A stretch of 64,000 nucleotides of DNA from Pedobacter sp. FW305-3-2-15-E-R2A2 (GCF_038446955.1 NZ_CP151803.1:1488001-1552000), one strand, 5' to 3'. Positions 18,801 to 27,372 are shown, counted from the stretch's first letter. Numbers and translations are program-made. The notes: generated from the letters alone by a model not told the origin.

Positions 18801-19139
18801 GAAAACAGGTGGCGTAATGCTGGCGACATGACCGATCAGCCTAAAATGGTCTTCAATGGAACGCAGTCCGGCGGTTCGGGGCAAACTTCTTCCCGTTTCC
18901 TTTATAATGGTGATTATATCCGCCTTCGCGATGTCTCTCTTGGTTATCAGTTGCCAATGAGCTGGATCAAACATGCGAAACTTTCGAGCGCCAGGATTTA
19001 TTTCAGAGCAAACAACTTGTATACGTATATCAAGGACAAACGCATTAGCTTCGATCCTGAGGTAGGAATAGATGGTCTTGCGGATAAAAATGTACCGGTT
19101 TATAAAACGGCACTCCTGGGTCTTGATCTTAAATTTTAA
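15837..19139 (+). CDS. SusC/RagA-type TonB-linked outer-membrane protein with STN domain
   Basis: Outer-membrane transporter of 1100 residues. In order: signal region (about 1-45); STN signalling domain (about 47-120, ISLKEKNAPLERILESIKRQTGYVFFYD); carboxypeptidase-regulatory-like domain (about 135-215, GKVIDETGLPLPGVSI); plug (about 220-335, with the family phrases IRGIGSV, YVVDGIPL and VLKDASAASIYGSRAANGVI); and barrel to the C-terminus ALLGLDLKF. The STN domain links it to the FecI/FecR pair upstream, and SusD follows 18 bp downstream. The imported oligomer is unknown. Several ATG codons occur near the start; I keep 15837, which is embedded in a possible antisense promoter. Confidence 0.93.
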   Translation: MNFNAITTAMSKAWLPPKLLLIMKLTSILLFLALMQASAKGYSQISLKEKNAPLERILESIKRQTGYVFFYDNNDIRQTRISIEVRNASLESVLNECSKVLPLTFKVVGNNVLLKRKELDLIKSEGIALAMVLKGKVIDETGLPLPGVSIQLHAEGFKQGTQTNSAGEYAFNLSKAGKYQLTATFIGYEKQIAVVEVSKGDVLKNITLVPSNQDLAEVMVVAYGTQTKASFTGSAKTLKSDVLNGSPRASIQETLQGNVAGLVSSNGSGQPGAVPNVRIRGIGSVTAGSGPLYVVDGIPLESGQINSLNNFDVETVTVLKDASAASIYGSRAANGVILITTKGGVSGKTVITASAQTGANSVTNIKGHKPLNTTEMLELLKEGWVNKPKDNDLALYEKELKDNAIDPTINTDWFDLLTRTGNHTQLDLSASGGTEKTKFYVSGSHYIAKAALLGSEFTRSTGNLRLSNQATENLSFNGGIQINYRHTEGQADGGTFGNPVRMYTIYQPWLRAYNDDGTYDFSYFNRYNPMAQVLESFDKRDSYGMLGNFLAKYQIIPSLSVENQSNISFGYDERLEYNKSGVGTSRTDGGRATSSTARATNWVNTTILRFNETFGEFGLKTYLGYEAQKVVNVGNNLTKKNFLPNTYTLDNASILSDGGSFGTDNALNSVFLNASVDYQSKYYLSASARRDGSSRFGSEKRWGNFWSVGASWNLSRENFMTGQDVISDLRLRTSYGVNGNQDVDNFVSRALYSSSSYDNAPGLVFSNYGNNLLTWEKNKPFNIAMDFGVLNNRLTGTFEYYTRATSDLLLNRPISATNGLKSYMDNIGAMKNTGLELELSSINFKPEDNGFGWTTNFNISTMNNKVTKLGSPIISGVYNRFEGGDFYQLYMVGYAGVDPANGEALWYTDGTKSKTTNDYGSASPFNQGSALPDFFGGLTNTFTYKGFSLSFQLNFNFGNKVYDNYGATSASDGSGGFAPTTKMTRYAYENRWRNAGDMTDQPKMVFNGTQSGGSGQTSSRFLYNGDYIRLRDVSLGYQLPMSWIKHAKLSSARIYFRANNLYTYIKDKRISFDPEVGIDGLADKNVPVYKTALLGLDLKF

Positions 19140-19157
19140 ATAGCTAAGCAGAAAACG

Positions 19158-20627
19158 ATGAAACATTCATATAAAATATTACCACTACTGATGGTGGCTT
19201 TGTCCTTTGGCTCTTGTAAAAAGGAATTTCTTGAAATTAATCCGCAACAACAAACCGCAGTAGATTTGGTCGTGATTGATTTACCAACGACAAAAGCTGC
19301 GGTAATGGGCACTTATGGACTCTTGCAAAGTGCCGATTATTATGGCCGTACATTTACCGTGTTGCCGGATCTGATCGCTGATAATATGTACATCAGCAGG
19401 AAGAACTCCAAAAGATATATCACCTATGATCAGTACATCACCACTACCAATGATGGCAGTGCTTCAGGTGCCTGGGAAAAGGGATACCAGACGGTGGTAA
19501 ATAGTAATATCATTATTGCTAAAGGAGAACAATTGGTGGTTCCTGAGACTCAGGTGGCAGAAATGAAGCACCTGATCGGTGAAGCGTATACGTTAAGGGC
19601 ATTGGCACACTTTGATTTGCTGCGTTTATTTGCAGCACCCTATCATGCAACAGCTGATGCAAGTCACCTTGGGGTCCCGGTAGTGATCAAAAGCGGAACG
19701 AGTAAGGAAGATGTGATCTCTCCTAAACGGAATACCGTGAAAGAAGGGTATAAGCAGATTGTAGCTGATTTGCAAAAAGCGATCAGCATACTTCCGGTAG
19801 TGCCAGTAGGATTTACGGCGTCAAACAGAGGGCATATCAGCCATTATGCGGCAAAAGCTCTTCTTGCAAGAGTCTATTTGTATATGGGCGATTGGGTAAA
19901 TGCAGAAGCAATGGCAACGGATGTAATTGCAGGTAATAAGTATACGATGTTGAGTAATGCCAGTTACGTAACAGGTGCTACCAATTTCAGAACGCAAAAC
20001 AATGCGGAAGCGATTTTTGAAGTCCAGTATACAGCAACAAATAACCTGGCACAGAATGCTTTGTCGAGCTTTCTTTTACAGGGCGCAAGTTATGGCGATG
20101 GTCTGGCTACAGATGAGTTGTACAACTTATATAAGAGTACTGATGTGCGCAGAGGTTTTATGGCGAAAAGTAAAAGAAGTGGTAGCGGAGGGGAAGATCC
20201 TGCTTTCGTGATCACGAAGTACAATAACATCTCTACTTATGAAGAAGGGGTAAAAGTAATTCGCCTATCGGAAGTCTACCTGATCCGCGCAGAAGCGAGA
20301 GCCAAACAAGGTGGAAAAGATGAACTCGCAGCAGCGGATTTAGATGTGGTGGCAAAACGTGCAGATGCAACAGCAGTAACAACTACTGCAACCGGACAGG
20401 ATTTACAAGACCTGATCCTTGTTGAAAACCGTAAGGAATTTGCCTTTGAAGGACATCGTTTGTTCGACCTTACCCGTCATAAATTGGCTTTTACGAAATA
20501 CCGTACAGGTGGACTGACCATTCCGGTTCCTAATACTTCATTAAGGACTGTTCTGCCGATCCCTTTGTCGGAAATGAATGCAAACCCGAATATGGAGCAA
20601 AATGAAGGCTATAAAACTGTAAAATAA
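19158..20627 (+). CDS. SusD/RagB family substrate-binding lipoprotein
   Basis: Surface lipoprotein of 489 residues that caps the SusC channel and binds the glycan or peptide ligand. The lipobox is SFGSC (Cys20). The TPR-like helical half shows GEAYTLRALAHFDLLRLFAAPY, typical of RagB/SusD, and the C-terminal SusD domain has ENRKEFAFEGHRLFDLTRH. The C-terminal IPLSEMNANPNMEQNEGY closing segment is also conserved in the family. It belongs to one transcript with SusC (18-bp gap) and the metallophosphoesterase (8-bp gap). No glycosidase accompanies it, so the ligand cannot be inferred from context. Confidence 0.93.
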   Translation: MKHSYKILPLLMVALSFGSCKKEFLEINPQQQTAVDLVVIDLPTTKAAVMGTYGLLQSADYYGRTFTVLPDLIADNMYISRKNSKRYITYDQYITTTNDGSASGAWEKGYQTVVNSNIIIAKGEQLVVPETQVAEMKHLIGEAYTLRALAHFDLLRLFAAPYHATADASHLGVPVVIKSGTSKEDVISPKRNTVKEGYKQIVADLQKAISILPVVPVGFTASNRGHISHYAAKALLARVYLYMGDWVNAEAMATDVIAGNKYTMLSNASYVTGATNFRTQNNAEAIFEVQYTATNNLAQNALSSFLLQGASYGDGLATDELYNLYKSTDVRRGFMAKSKRSGSGGEDPAFVITKYNNISTYEEGVKVIRLSEVYLIRAEARAKQGGKDELAAADLDVVAKRADATAVTTTATGQDLQDLILVENRKEFAFEGHRLFDLTRHKLAFTKYRTGGLTIPVPNTSLRTVLPIPLSEMNANPNMEQNEGYKTVK

Positions 20628-20635
20628 CCAAAGAT

Positions 20636-21757
20636 ATGAATTTACTGACGATGGTATTGCCGCTTCTGATCAATGGCCTTGTATTTCAGGCTGATCCTAA
20701 GGAAGAAAAGAAAAGGAATGAAAATGACGGACCTTATGTATCGTATCAGAAGGATCAGATCGTCGTCAGAAATATTGTATTGGAAGATACCATAAGGAGG
20801 GTAAAGGTGGAGACCTTTACCCTTAAAAAGAAATCTGCTGTTCCATTAAAGGTACAGTTCTCGGATCATCCGGAATGGGATTTCTCTGTGAAAATGCAGG
20901 CGAGCCTTAAAAATGAACCTTCAGAATTTAAACAACCGGATAATTTACTGGCACTTTCAGATATTGAAGGAGAGTTTGAGGCTTTCAGAAAGCTGTTGCT
21001 GGCCAATAAGGTCATTGATGAGCAATACAACTGGACCTTTGGTAAAGGACATCTGGTGATCTGCGGTGACCTGTTTGACCGTGGTAAGGAAGTATCGGCC
21101 ACGATCTGGCTGCTCTATAAACTAGAGCAGGATGCGAAAGCAAAAGGAGGATACCTGCATACGATTCTTGGAAATCACGACATCATGAACCTGAGTGGTG
21201 ACCTCCGTTATGTGAAACCGAAATATTTTGAAAATGCAAAGCTGATGGGCCTGGATTATAAAGCATTGTATGGCCCGGATACCGAGCTCGGACGCTGGTT
21301 AAGGAGTAAAAACCTGATTGAAAAGATTGGTGACAACCTTTGTATGCATGCGGGAGTCGCCCCGGTGATCAATACCCTGGCGATGGAACTTCAGGAAATC
21401 AATGCCAGATGCCGGCCGTATTATGATAAAGCAAAAGATAAAAAACTTTTTACAGATACCATCGTGAGAACATTCTTTGATGGCACGCGTTATTCCTTAT
21501 TCTGGTACCGGGGGTATTTTGTAGAACCGAAAGCTACGGAAGCTGAAGTGGAGCAAACGCTTGCGTTGTATCAGGTGAAAACGATTATCGTTGGTCATAC
21601 GATTACGGAATCCAATGTAGGTTTTTATTACAAGGGAAAAGTCCTGGGAATAGATGTCGACCAACACAACGGAAAACATGAGGGGGCATTATTTGAAAAT
21701 AAAACCTGGTATAAGGTCAATACGACAGGAAATAAGATCCCTTTACCGAAAGAATAA
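20636..21757 (+). CDS. Exported calcineurin-like metallophosphoesterase
   Basis: Calcineurin-fold phosphatase of 373 residues with an N-terminal hydrophobic export segment. The metal and phosphate motifs appear in order: SDIEGEFEAF (about residue 105, with Glu where the usual motif has His), GDLFDRG (about 143-149), GNHD (about 180-183), a His in MHAGVAP (about 237-243) and GHT (about 322). This resembles the Shewanella-like/bacterial PPP-related phosphatases. It follows SusD by 8 bp, so it is probably the third gene of the sus transcript. A phosphorylated ligand for the SusC/D pair is my inference from that placement. Confidence 0.8.
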   Translation: MNLLTMVLPLLINGLVFQADPKEEKKRNENDGPYVSYQKDQIVVRNIVLEDTIRRVKVETFTLKKKSAVPLKVQFSDHPEWDFSVKMQASLKNEPSEFKQPDNLLALSDIEGEFEAFRKLLLANKVIDEQYNWTFGKGHLVICGDLFDRGKEVSATIWLLYKLEQDAKAKGGYLHTILGNHDIMNLSGDLRYVKPKYFENAKLMGLDYKALYGPDTELGRWLRSKNLIEKIGDNLCMHAGVAPVINTLAMELQEINARCRPYYDKAKDKKLFTDTIVRTFFDGTRYSLFWYRGYFVEPKATEAEVEQTLALYQVKTIIVGHTITESNVGFYYKGKVLGIDVDQHNGKHEGALFENKTWYKVNTTGNKIPLPKE

Positions 21758-21884
21758 AGCCTCAGCTTAATGAGGATAACAACTCCTTTTTTACTTTAAT
21801 TATTGATTTAATTATTGTATTATAGAAATAAAAATGTTATTTTTAATGTAACAAATGAAAGGAAAACCGAATCTGTACGTTCTC

Positions 21885-22757
21885 CTACATAATCTTCAGC
21901 AGCTCTTCTATAAAAAGGGTTGCTGATTTTTTTCTAAATGCTCCCTTCTGCCACATGATGAATGCCTCCTTATGCAACTCCTTTCCGATGATTGGAATGG
22001 CAACGAGGTTTTTCCAGCCACTAATGGCTTTCTCGCTGATGATGGTGACCCAATTACCGGTGTCGACCAGCGAGAGTAAGGAATGGGTATCGTTCATTTC
22101 GATTTTGATGTTTGGAATAATGTTGTTCTTTTTAAAGATCTGATCGAGCATATCTCTGGAGCTAAAGCCCTTGTTGGCCAATACCATTTCCGTCTGTCCG
22201 AGGTCCTTCAATGAGATCTTCCCAAGCTTTGCCATAGGGTTATCCTTAGAAGTAACCATCTTAATTCTGGAGGTAAACAATAACTGCATGTCTAAGCCTT
22301 CATTGTCGGATTGTTCATGAAAAGCAAGGATGAAGTCCAGGTCTGCATTTTTTAACCTGACCTCGAGCTCGCCGGCAATACCGGATTCAATATGGAGCTT
22401 GATGCCTGGATATTTCCTGGAAAAAGGAGTGAGGAAGGGGAGCAGCAAGGAGCTGAAAGCATAAGTAACACCAATCCTGAGTTCGCCGTTGAGCAGGTTG
22501 TTCAATTCAAAGATGGCTTGTTTTGACTTTTTAACTTCGATTAAGATTTCCCTGGCATGGTTTAAAAATAATTTTCCTGCTTCGCTCAGCTGGACATGCT
22601 TCCCGATCCGGTCGAAGAGGGGCATCCCCAGTTCTTCTTCGAGCTGTTTGATCTGCTGTGATAAGGTAGATTGTGTGACAAAACATGCCGCCGCCGCATC
22701 GGTGAAATGGAGCAGCTCTGCTGCCTTAATGAAATAATTCAGTTGCCTAAATTCCAT
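21885..22757 (-). CDS. LysR family transcriptional regulator
   Basis: Regulator of 290 residues with an N-terminal winged HTH (about 1-60, MEFRQLNYFIKAAELLHFTDAAAACFVTQSTLSQQIKQLEEELG) and a periplasmic-binding-like co-inducer domain (about 90-285). It resembles the OxyR/CynR side of the family, but no paired redox cysteine is evident, so no inducer is proposed. It is divergent from an MFS exporter gene with 96 bp between starts, the classic arrangement for a LysR regulator and its target. Its -7 element TATATTTG lies on the minus strand at 22805-22812. Confidence 0.92.
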   Translation of the reverse strand: MEFRQLNYFIKAAELLHFTDAAAACFVTQSTLSQQIKQLEEELGMPLFDRIGKHVQLSEAGKLFLNHAREILIEVKKSKQAIFELNNLLNGELRIGVTYAFSSLLLPFLTPFSRKYPGIKLHIESGIAGELEVRLKNADLDFILAFHEQSDNEGLDMQLLFTSRIKMVTSKDNPMAKLGKISLKDLGQTEMVLANKGFSSRDMLDQIFKKNNIIPNIKIEMNDTHSLLSLVDTGNWVTIISEKAISGWKNLVAIPIIGKELHKEAFIMWQKGAFRKKSATLFIEELLKIM

Positions 22758-22853
22758 AAATCAATCGTTTAAACTAATTAATATCATTAAAACTATCAAT
22801 TTTACAAATATATAGTTAATGCCGAAATTTGAGCCATCACATCAATAAATCTT

Positions 22854-24074
22854 ATGGCATTATTCAGATCCCTCAAATCCCGCAACTTCAAACTGTTTTT
22901 TTATGGTCAATCTATTTCCCTGATCGGAACATGGATGCAGAAGACAGCGGTGAGCTGGCTGGTGTATCAGCTTACTGGATCTGCGTTATTATTGGGGGTA
23001 GTAGGATTTGTAAGCCTGATCCCTTCCTTATTGCTTTCTCCTTATGCAGGAAGCCTGGTCGACAGACATAACCGCTACCGGATCATGGTGATTACACAGA
23101 TCGCATCGATGATGCAAGCGGGTACACTGGCAGGAATCATCTTTTTTGGATACCATAATATCTTATTGATCATCCTGCTGAGTCTGATCCAGGGGATCAT
23201 TAATGCTTTTGACATGACCTGTCGCCAATCACTGATGGTGGAAATGGTGGATGATAAGGAAGACCTTCCAAATGCCATCGCACTAAATTCTACGATGGTG
23301 AACTTCGCCCGTATCGCCGGACCAGCAGTAGCAGGGATTATCCTGAGCGCCTTCGGTACCGATTTCTGTTTCATCGGGAACTTCCTGAGCTATATTCCTG
23401 TCCTGATCTGTTTGTTTATGATGAAACTCCAAATCACGGTAATGCCTAAATCTGAGAAAAGTATCTGGGCGGAGCTGGAAGAAGGGTTTAAATATGTATC
23501 CGGAGACAAAGACCTGAGCAGTATGATCCTGATCCTGGGCATGAGCAGCCTGTTCGTGATGCCTTTCAATACCTTGATGCCGATGTTCGCAAAAGACATC
23601 TTTAATGGGGATGCCAGGACTTTCAGCTGGTTTGAAAGTGCTGCAGGACTGGGCTCTATCGGGAGCGCAATATATTTGGCTAACCGCAAAAACAGCAATG
23701 GCCTGATCAAAATGGTGGCCATCGCAGGTGTGATTCTGGGTGGAAGTCTGCTGTTTCTGGCTTATGCACCGCAGTTGCCATTCGCTTTGTTCTTCATGAC
23801 GCTGGCAGGGGTAGGTATGATGGCGCAGACTTCAGCGATCAATACTTATATACAAACACATTCCATTCCGGAGATGCGTGGCAGGGCGATCAGTTATTAT
23901 GTGATGGCCTATCAGGGCATTATCCCGATAGGTAGCCTGCTGATCGGATGGGCAGCAAACCTGATTGGCCCCAGACCTGCCATCTTCATCGAAGGAACGA
24001 TTGGCCTCACAGCAACAGTAGCTTTTATCATTTACAGGAGCAAATATTCCCAAAGAAAGACGGTTAGCTTATAA
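22854..24074 (+). CDS. MFS transporter, enterobactin-exporter (MFS_3) type
   Basis: Inner-membrane major facilitator of 406 residues with about 12 hydrophobic helices. The first-loop motif is GSLVDRHNRYRIMVITQ, and the sequence opens MALFRSLKSRNFKLFFYGQSISLIGTWMQ, typical of the EntS/MFS_3 exporters, with GRAISYYVMAYQGIIPIGSLLIGW near the C-terminus. The substrate is unknown; drug or siderophore export is the usual role of the group. It is probably controlled by the divergent LysR regulator. Confidence 0.88.
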   Translation: MALFRSLKSRNFKLFFYGQSISLIGTWMQKTAVSWLVYQLTGSALLLGVVGFVSLIPSLLLSPYAGSLVDRHNRYRIMVITQIASMMQAGTLAGIIFFGYHNILLIILLSLIQGIINAFDMTCRQSLMVEMVDDKEDLPNAIALNSTMVNFARIAGPAVAGIILSAFGTDFCFIGNFLSYIPVLICLFMMKLQITVMPKSEKSIWAELEEGFKYVSGDKDLSSMILILGMSSLFVMPFNTLMPMFAKDIFNGDARTFSWFESAAGLGSIGSAIYLANRKNSNGLIKMVAIAGVILGGSLLFLAYAPQLPFALFFMTLAGVGMMAQTSAINTYIQTHSIPEMRGRAISYYVMAYQGIIPIGSLLIGWAANLIGPRPAIFIEGTIGLTATVAFIIYRSKYSQRKTVSL

Positions 24075-24138
24075 ATCCTGCCCTATTACTGATCCCAATT
24101 CCTTAACTTTGGAATATCACTAACTAATTTATTATATT

Positions 24139-26343
24139 ATGAAAAAAACAGTTTATCTGTTGCTGTGTGCATTGGTGTTTTCCTTTGCGAATACAGTTAA
24201 AGCAGATGAAGGGATGTGGCTCCCGATGCTGATAGGAAAGAACTATGAGCAAATGAAGAAACAAGGCTTTAAGCTAACAGCAAAAGACCTGTACAATGCA
24301 AATGGTTCCAGTCTGAAAGATGCCATCGTTCATTTTGGTGGTTTCTGTACCGGTGAGATCGTTTCTGATAAAGGGCTAATCTTTACGAATCACCACTGTG
24401 GTTATGATGCAATCGCTTCTAACTCTACCGCTCAAAACAACATTCTTGACAATGGTTTCTACGCAAAGAACTATGGTGAGGAAAAACCTATTGACGGCTT
24501 ATTCGTTCGTTTCCTGCTAAAAATGGAAGATGTAACGGATAAAGTGGAAGCTGCAACCAAAGGATTGAAAGGTGCAGAGAAAGCTTCAAAAATGACCGAA
24601 GCATTTACTGCAATTGCTAAAGCTGCAATAACAGGCCCGACAATTGAAGCAAACGTGAAAGATTTTTATAAATCAAACCAGTTTATCCTGTTTGTTTATG
24701 AACGCTTTGATGATGTTCGTCTGGTAGGAGCACCTCCTCAAAACATTGGTAAATTTGGTGGCGATACGGACAACTGGGAATGGCCTCGTCAGACCGGTGA
24801 TTTCTCTGTATTCAGAGTATATGCCGGTAAAGACAATAAACCCGTAAAATATAGCACGGAAAACGTTCCTTATGCACCTAAAAAATTCCTTCCGGTTTCA
24901 ATCAAAGGAGTGAAAAATGGTGACTTCTCTATCGTTTATGGTTACCCTGGACGTACAGACAGATACCTGACTTCTTATGGTGTAGATCTGGCGACTGAAA
25001 AAGTAAGCCCTACGATCGTTAAGCTTCGTGATATCCGCCTGAAAGCCTGGAAACAGGAAATGGATAAAAGCGTAGATACACGCCTTAAATTGTCTTCACA
25101 GTACGCAAACATCGCGAATTACTGGAAATACTTTATCGGTCAGACAGAACAGTTGAAAAGACTTAAAGTTGCAGACTCGAAAAGAAAAGAAGAAAAAGCA
25201 TTTACCGAATGGGCAGCTCAGAAAACTGAATTTGCCGGCCTGATGGATCAATATGCTCAAATCTATAAAGACATCGATCCGATCTCTGTACAACGTACTT
25301 ACATCAATGAAGGCTTTATGGCTTCAGGATGGGTGCCAACTGCTATCGGTATCGGTCGCGCATGGTCTGCCATGGATCAGAAAAAAGGAGATGCTGCCTT
25401 CGCCGAAAAAGTGAAATCGGGAATCAACACGACCATCGCTGGTTACGAAGAAACTTATGTGGAAGCTGCGGATAAAAAGATCTTCGCTAAGATCCTTGCG
25501 GCTTTCTACAATGATGTCCCTACAAAATCACAGCCTAAATTCTTCGCGGAAATCGCAGAGAAATACTGGACAGGAAACCCGGAAACAACTTTCGAGAAGT
25601 ACGCAGATTACCTATGGGAAAATAGTAATTTCATCAAACCGGAGAAACTGAAGAAATTCATCGCTTCAAACCCAAGTCTTGATGCCATCAAAGCAGATCC
25701 AGGATACAAATATGCCGTAAACCTGCTTCCTGCAGATTATGTAAAAGCAAACTTCGGCTCTTTAGTGGCTGATTTTGAAACAAAAAAAGCGGAATTGGAT
25801 AACCTTTACCTGAAAGCAATCCTGGAGAAAAACGCCGGAAAAATCATGTATCCTGATGCAAACTCTACCATGAGGTTGTCGTACGGAAATGTACAGGACT
25901 ATTCTCCAAAAGATGGGATGTCGTATAAAACAACGACCACAATCGAAGGAATCATGCAGAAATATGTTCCCGGAGATAGTGAGTTTGACCTTCCTGCAAA
26001 CCTGATCGAAAACTACAATAAAAAGAACTTCGGCCAATATGGTAACGATGGTACTTTAACAGTAGGCTTTATTACCAATAATGACATTACTGGTGGTAAC
26101 TCCGGTTCTCCTGTGATCAATGGTAACGGTGAACTGATCGGTCTTGCTTTCGATGGTAACTGGGAAGCAATGAGCGGTGATATCGCTTTTGATAAGAAAT
26201 TTAAAAGAACAATCTGTGTGGATGTACGCTATGTATTGTGGTGTATTGATGTACTGGGTGGTGCTAAAAACATTATCGATGAATTGGATATCAGAAGAGA
26301 TGGAGTAGCTCCTAAGAAAGCTGCTGCTGCTAAAAAGAAGTAA
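24139..26343 (+). CDS. S46 family dipeptidyl peptidase, DPP7-like
   Basis: Exported serine exopeptidase of 734 residues that removes dipeptides from peptide N-termini. The signal peptide ends near NTVKADE (about residue 23). The catalytic His is in FTNHHCGYD (His85/86), the Asp is probably in FGGDTDNWEWPR, and the nucleophile is Ser655 in GGNSGSPV. The residue 18 after the nucleophile is Gly673 (AFDGNWEAMSGD). In this family Gly there marks DPP7-type preference for hydrophobic P1 residues, whereas Arg marks DPP11-type preference for Asp/Glu. The lysine/alanine-rich C-terminal tail is short and atypical. A -7 element TAACTTTG lies at 24104-24111. Confidence 0.92.
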   Translation: MKKTVYLLLCALVFSFANTVKADEGMWLPMLIGKNYEQMKKQGFKLTAKDLYNANGSSLKDAIVHFGGFCTGEIVSDKGLIFTNHHCGYDAIASNSTAQNNILDNGFYAKNYGEEKPIDGLFVRFLLKMEDVTDKVEAATKGLKGAEKASKMTEAFTAIAKAAITGPTIEANVKDFYKSNQFILFVYERFDDVRLVGAPPQNIGKFGGDTDNWEWPRQTGDFSVFRVYAGKDNKPVKYSTENVPYAPKKFLPVSIKGVKNGDFSIVYGYPGRTDRYLTSYGVDLATEKVSPTIVKLRDIRLKAWKQEMDKSVDTRLKLSSQYANIANYWKYFIGQTEQLKRLKVADSKRKEEKAFTEWAAQKTEFAGLMDQYAQIYKDIDPISVQRTYINEGFMASGWVPTAIGIGRAWSAMDQKKGDAAFAEKVKSGINTTIAGYEETYVEAADKKIFAKILAAFYNDVPTKSQPKFFAEIAEKYWTGNPETTFEKYADYLWENSNFIKPEKLKKFIASNPSLDAIKADPGYKYAVNLLPADYVKANFGSLVADFETKKAELDNLYLKAILEKNAGKIMYPDANSTMRLSYGNVQDYSPKDGMSYKTTTTIEGIMQKYVPGDSEFDLPANLIENYNKKNFGQYGNDGTLTVGFITNNDITGGNSGSPVINGNGELIGLAFDGNWEAMSGDIAFDKKFKRTICVDVRYVLWCIDVLGGAKNIIDELDIRRDGVAPKKAAAAKKK

Positions 26344-26649
26344 AAGTAAAAAAATATTCCTCTTTTCAGGCTCGGATCTTTGCTGAAGGGCAAATCTCCT
26401 AAGGCCTTCAAAGAGGAACAATTTTTTTAGGGAAAGAGAAATCCTGCTCCAAATTAAGGGTTTTGCAGGGTTTCAAATTATCCAGATCATTACTTATGAC
26501 AAATGCCTCCTTTTTAGGGGGCATTTGTTGTTTTGAAGAAAAAATCCTGTTTCAGGTTACTGATTTGGATTGTTTTGTCTTAAAACTGCTTTGTTTTGCG
26601 CGCTGTCTGCAATTGTTTAACTTAGGTAGACAGACTAATCTATCTATTT
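26344..26649. other. Intergenic region after the S46 peptidase gene
   Basis: No gene was recognised here. TTCCTCTTT (near 26357) and AAAGAGGAA (near 26411) could form a loose long-range stem after the peptidase gene. A clearer hairpin at 26499-26528 is listed separately. An 81-codon frame across the region has unlike codon use and overlaps the next gene, so I do not call it. Confidence 0.4.
26499..26534 (+). terminator. Hairpin with T-rich tail
   Basis: ACAAATGCC (26499-26507) pairs with GGCATTTGT (26520-26528) around a CT-rich loop, with TGTTTTG following. It is probably the terminator of the peptidase transcript or of a short transcript ending here. Confidence 0.5.
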
Positions 26650-26985
26650 ATGAAAAAGATCTATTTATCACTGCTTATACTGCTTTGTGTTGGAATGAGT
26701 GCATGTAAACAGGAATTGTTAAAGGTTGATGTCGAAAAGACCTTTGTGGAGACTAATGTTAAGCCACCTGATAACCCAATGATGGGCAATAAGTTTATTC
26801 TAACCCTTCGGCCGGATGGAAAGGCTGGAATTCTGACTGGTGGCGATATCATGCGTCAGGGAACTTATAAAATCGACGGTTCTTCTCTGGTGGTAGAAGA
26901 AGAAAAAAACACTTATAAATTTGAAATTCTAAGTGCAACAGAACTGAAAAAAGTAGATAACGGTGCCATATTGAAACTGGAGTAA
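26650..26985 (+). CDS. Small lipoprotein of unknown function
   Basis: Protein of 111 residues with a lipoprotein signal peptide (LLCVGMSAC, Cys19). The rest is beta-strand-like: NKFILTLRPDGKAGILTGGDIMRQGTYKIDGSSLVVEE. The pattern of a polar/glycine strand followed by a G-x-Y-x-I-x-G-x-x-L turn resembles lipocalin-like or META-like small lipoproteins of Bacteroidota, but I cannot assign a family. It is monocistronic, followed by a terminator at 27010-27044. Confidence 0.7.
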   Translation: MKKIYLSLLILLCVGMSACKQELLKVDVEKTFVETNVKPPDNPMMGNKFILTLRPDGKAGILTGGDIMRQGTYKIDGSSLVVEEEKNTYKFEILSATELKKVDNGAILKLE

Positions 26986-27009
26986 ATAAAGCTTTTTTCC
27001 TATAAACAG

Positions 27010-27044
27010 AAAAAGGATTGAGCGTAAAGTTTGATCCTTTTTTT
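27010..27044 (+). terminator. Intrinsic terminator of the small lipoprotein gene
   Basis: AAAAAGGAT (27010-27018) pairs with ATCCTTTTT (27034-27042), a 9-bp stem with a 15-nt loop and a T run. It lies 25 bp after the lipoprotein stop. Confidence 0.8.
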
Positions 27045-27060
27045 ATTGTATTTTATGCTA

Positions 27061-27165
27061 TTTGCCGGAGAAATGAGCTATATCCTACTGGGAGAACGGC
27101 TGTGTCTTGCTGGGAAAATGAACTGAATCCTGCTAAAAGAAAAACTACATCCTGCTGTATAACTC
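27061..27165. repeat. Degenerate ~22-bp tandem repeat, about five units
   Basis: Units share a core TCCTGCT preceded by an ACTACA- or GCTATA-like half and followed by GGGAGAA/AAAAGAA. Cores begin at 27083, 27105, 27128 and 27150 (periods 22, 23, 22), with a weaker unit at 27061. The period is not a multiple of three, so the array is not coding. Confidence 0.6.
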
Positions 27166-27320
27166 CCGGTGGGAATGAGCAATATTACTATAAAAAAGAA
27201 TGCGTTCTCAGAAAAGGCCTAGAAAGCTTTGCGCCCTTCAGCGCAAGGTTTTCAGCCTTTGAAGAGTAATGCTTCTTTTTTAATACTTAATTTTAGGGAG
27301 AGAGAACTATAAAAAACAGC

Positions 27321-27354
27321 AAAAAAAAGACCGGCCATTAAAATAACGCCGGTC
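27321..27354 (-). terminator. Intrinsic terminator of purM
   Basis: AGACCGGC (27328-27335) pairs with GCCGGTCT (27347-27354). On the minus strand the stem is followed by a run of eight T, 19 bp after the purM stop codon. Confidence 0.88.
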
Positions 27355-27372
27355 TCCTCAATAGAACTTTAT

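Larger units (their letters stand above)
26986..27372. other. Intergenic region with terminators and a degenerate 22-bp tandem repeat
   Basis: This gap of 387 bases holds the terminator of the small lipoprotein gene (27010-27044), about five degenerate 22-bp repeats (27061-27165) and the purM terminator (27321-27354). A frame of 83 codons at 27018-27269 starts inside the terminator stem and runs across the non-triplet repeat, so it is not called as a gene. Confidence 0.6.

Noticed and set aside
26463..26708. 81-codon frame before the small lipoprotein gene
   Set aside because: It overlaps the lipoprotein signal-peptide coding region in another frame and passes through a hairpin; no family.
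27061..27165. CRISPR array
   Set aside because: Repeats are only 22 bp, directly abutting with no spacers, degenerate, and there are no cas genes in the window.
27018..27269. 83-codon frame over the 22-bp repeats
   Set aside because: It starts within a terminator stem and crosses a repeat whose period is not a multiple of three.
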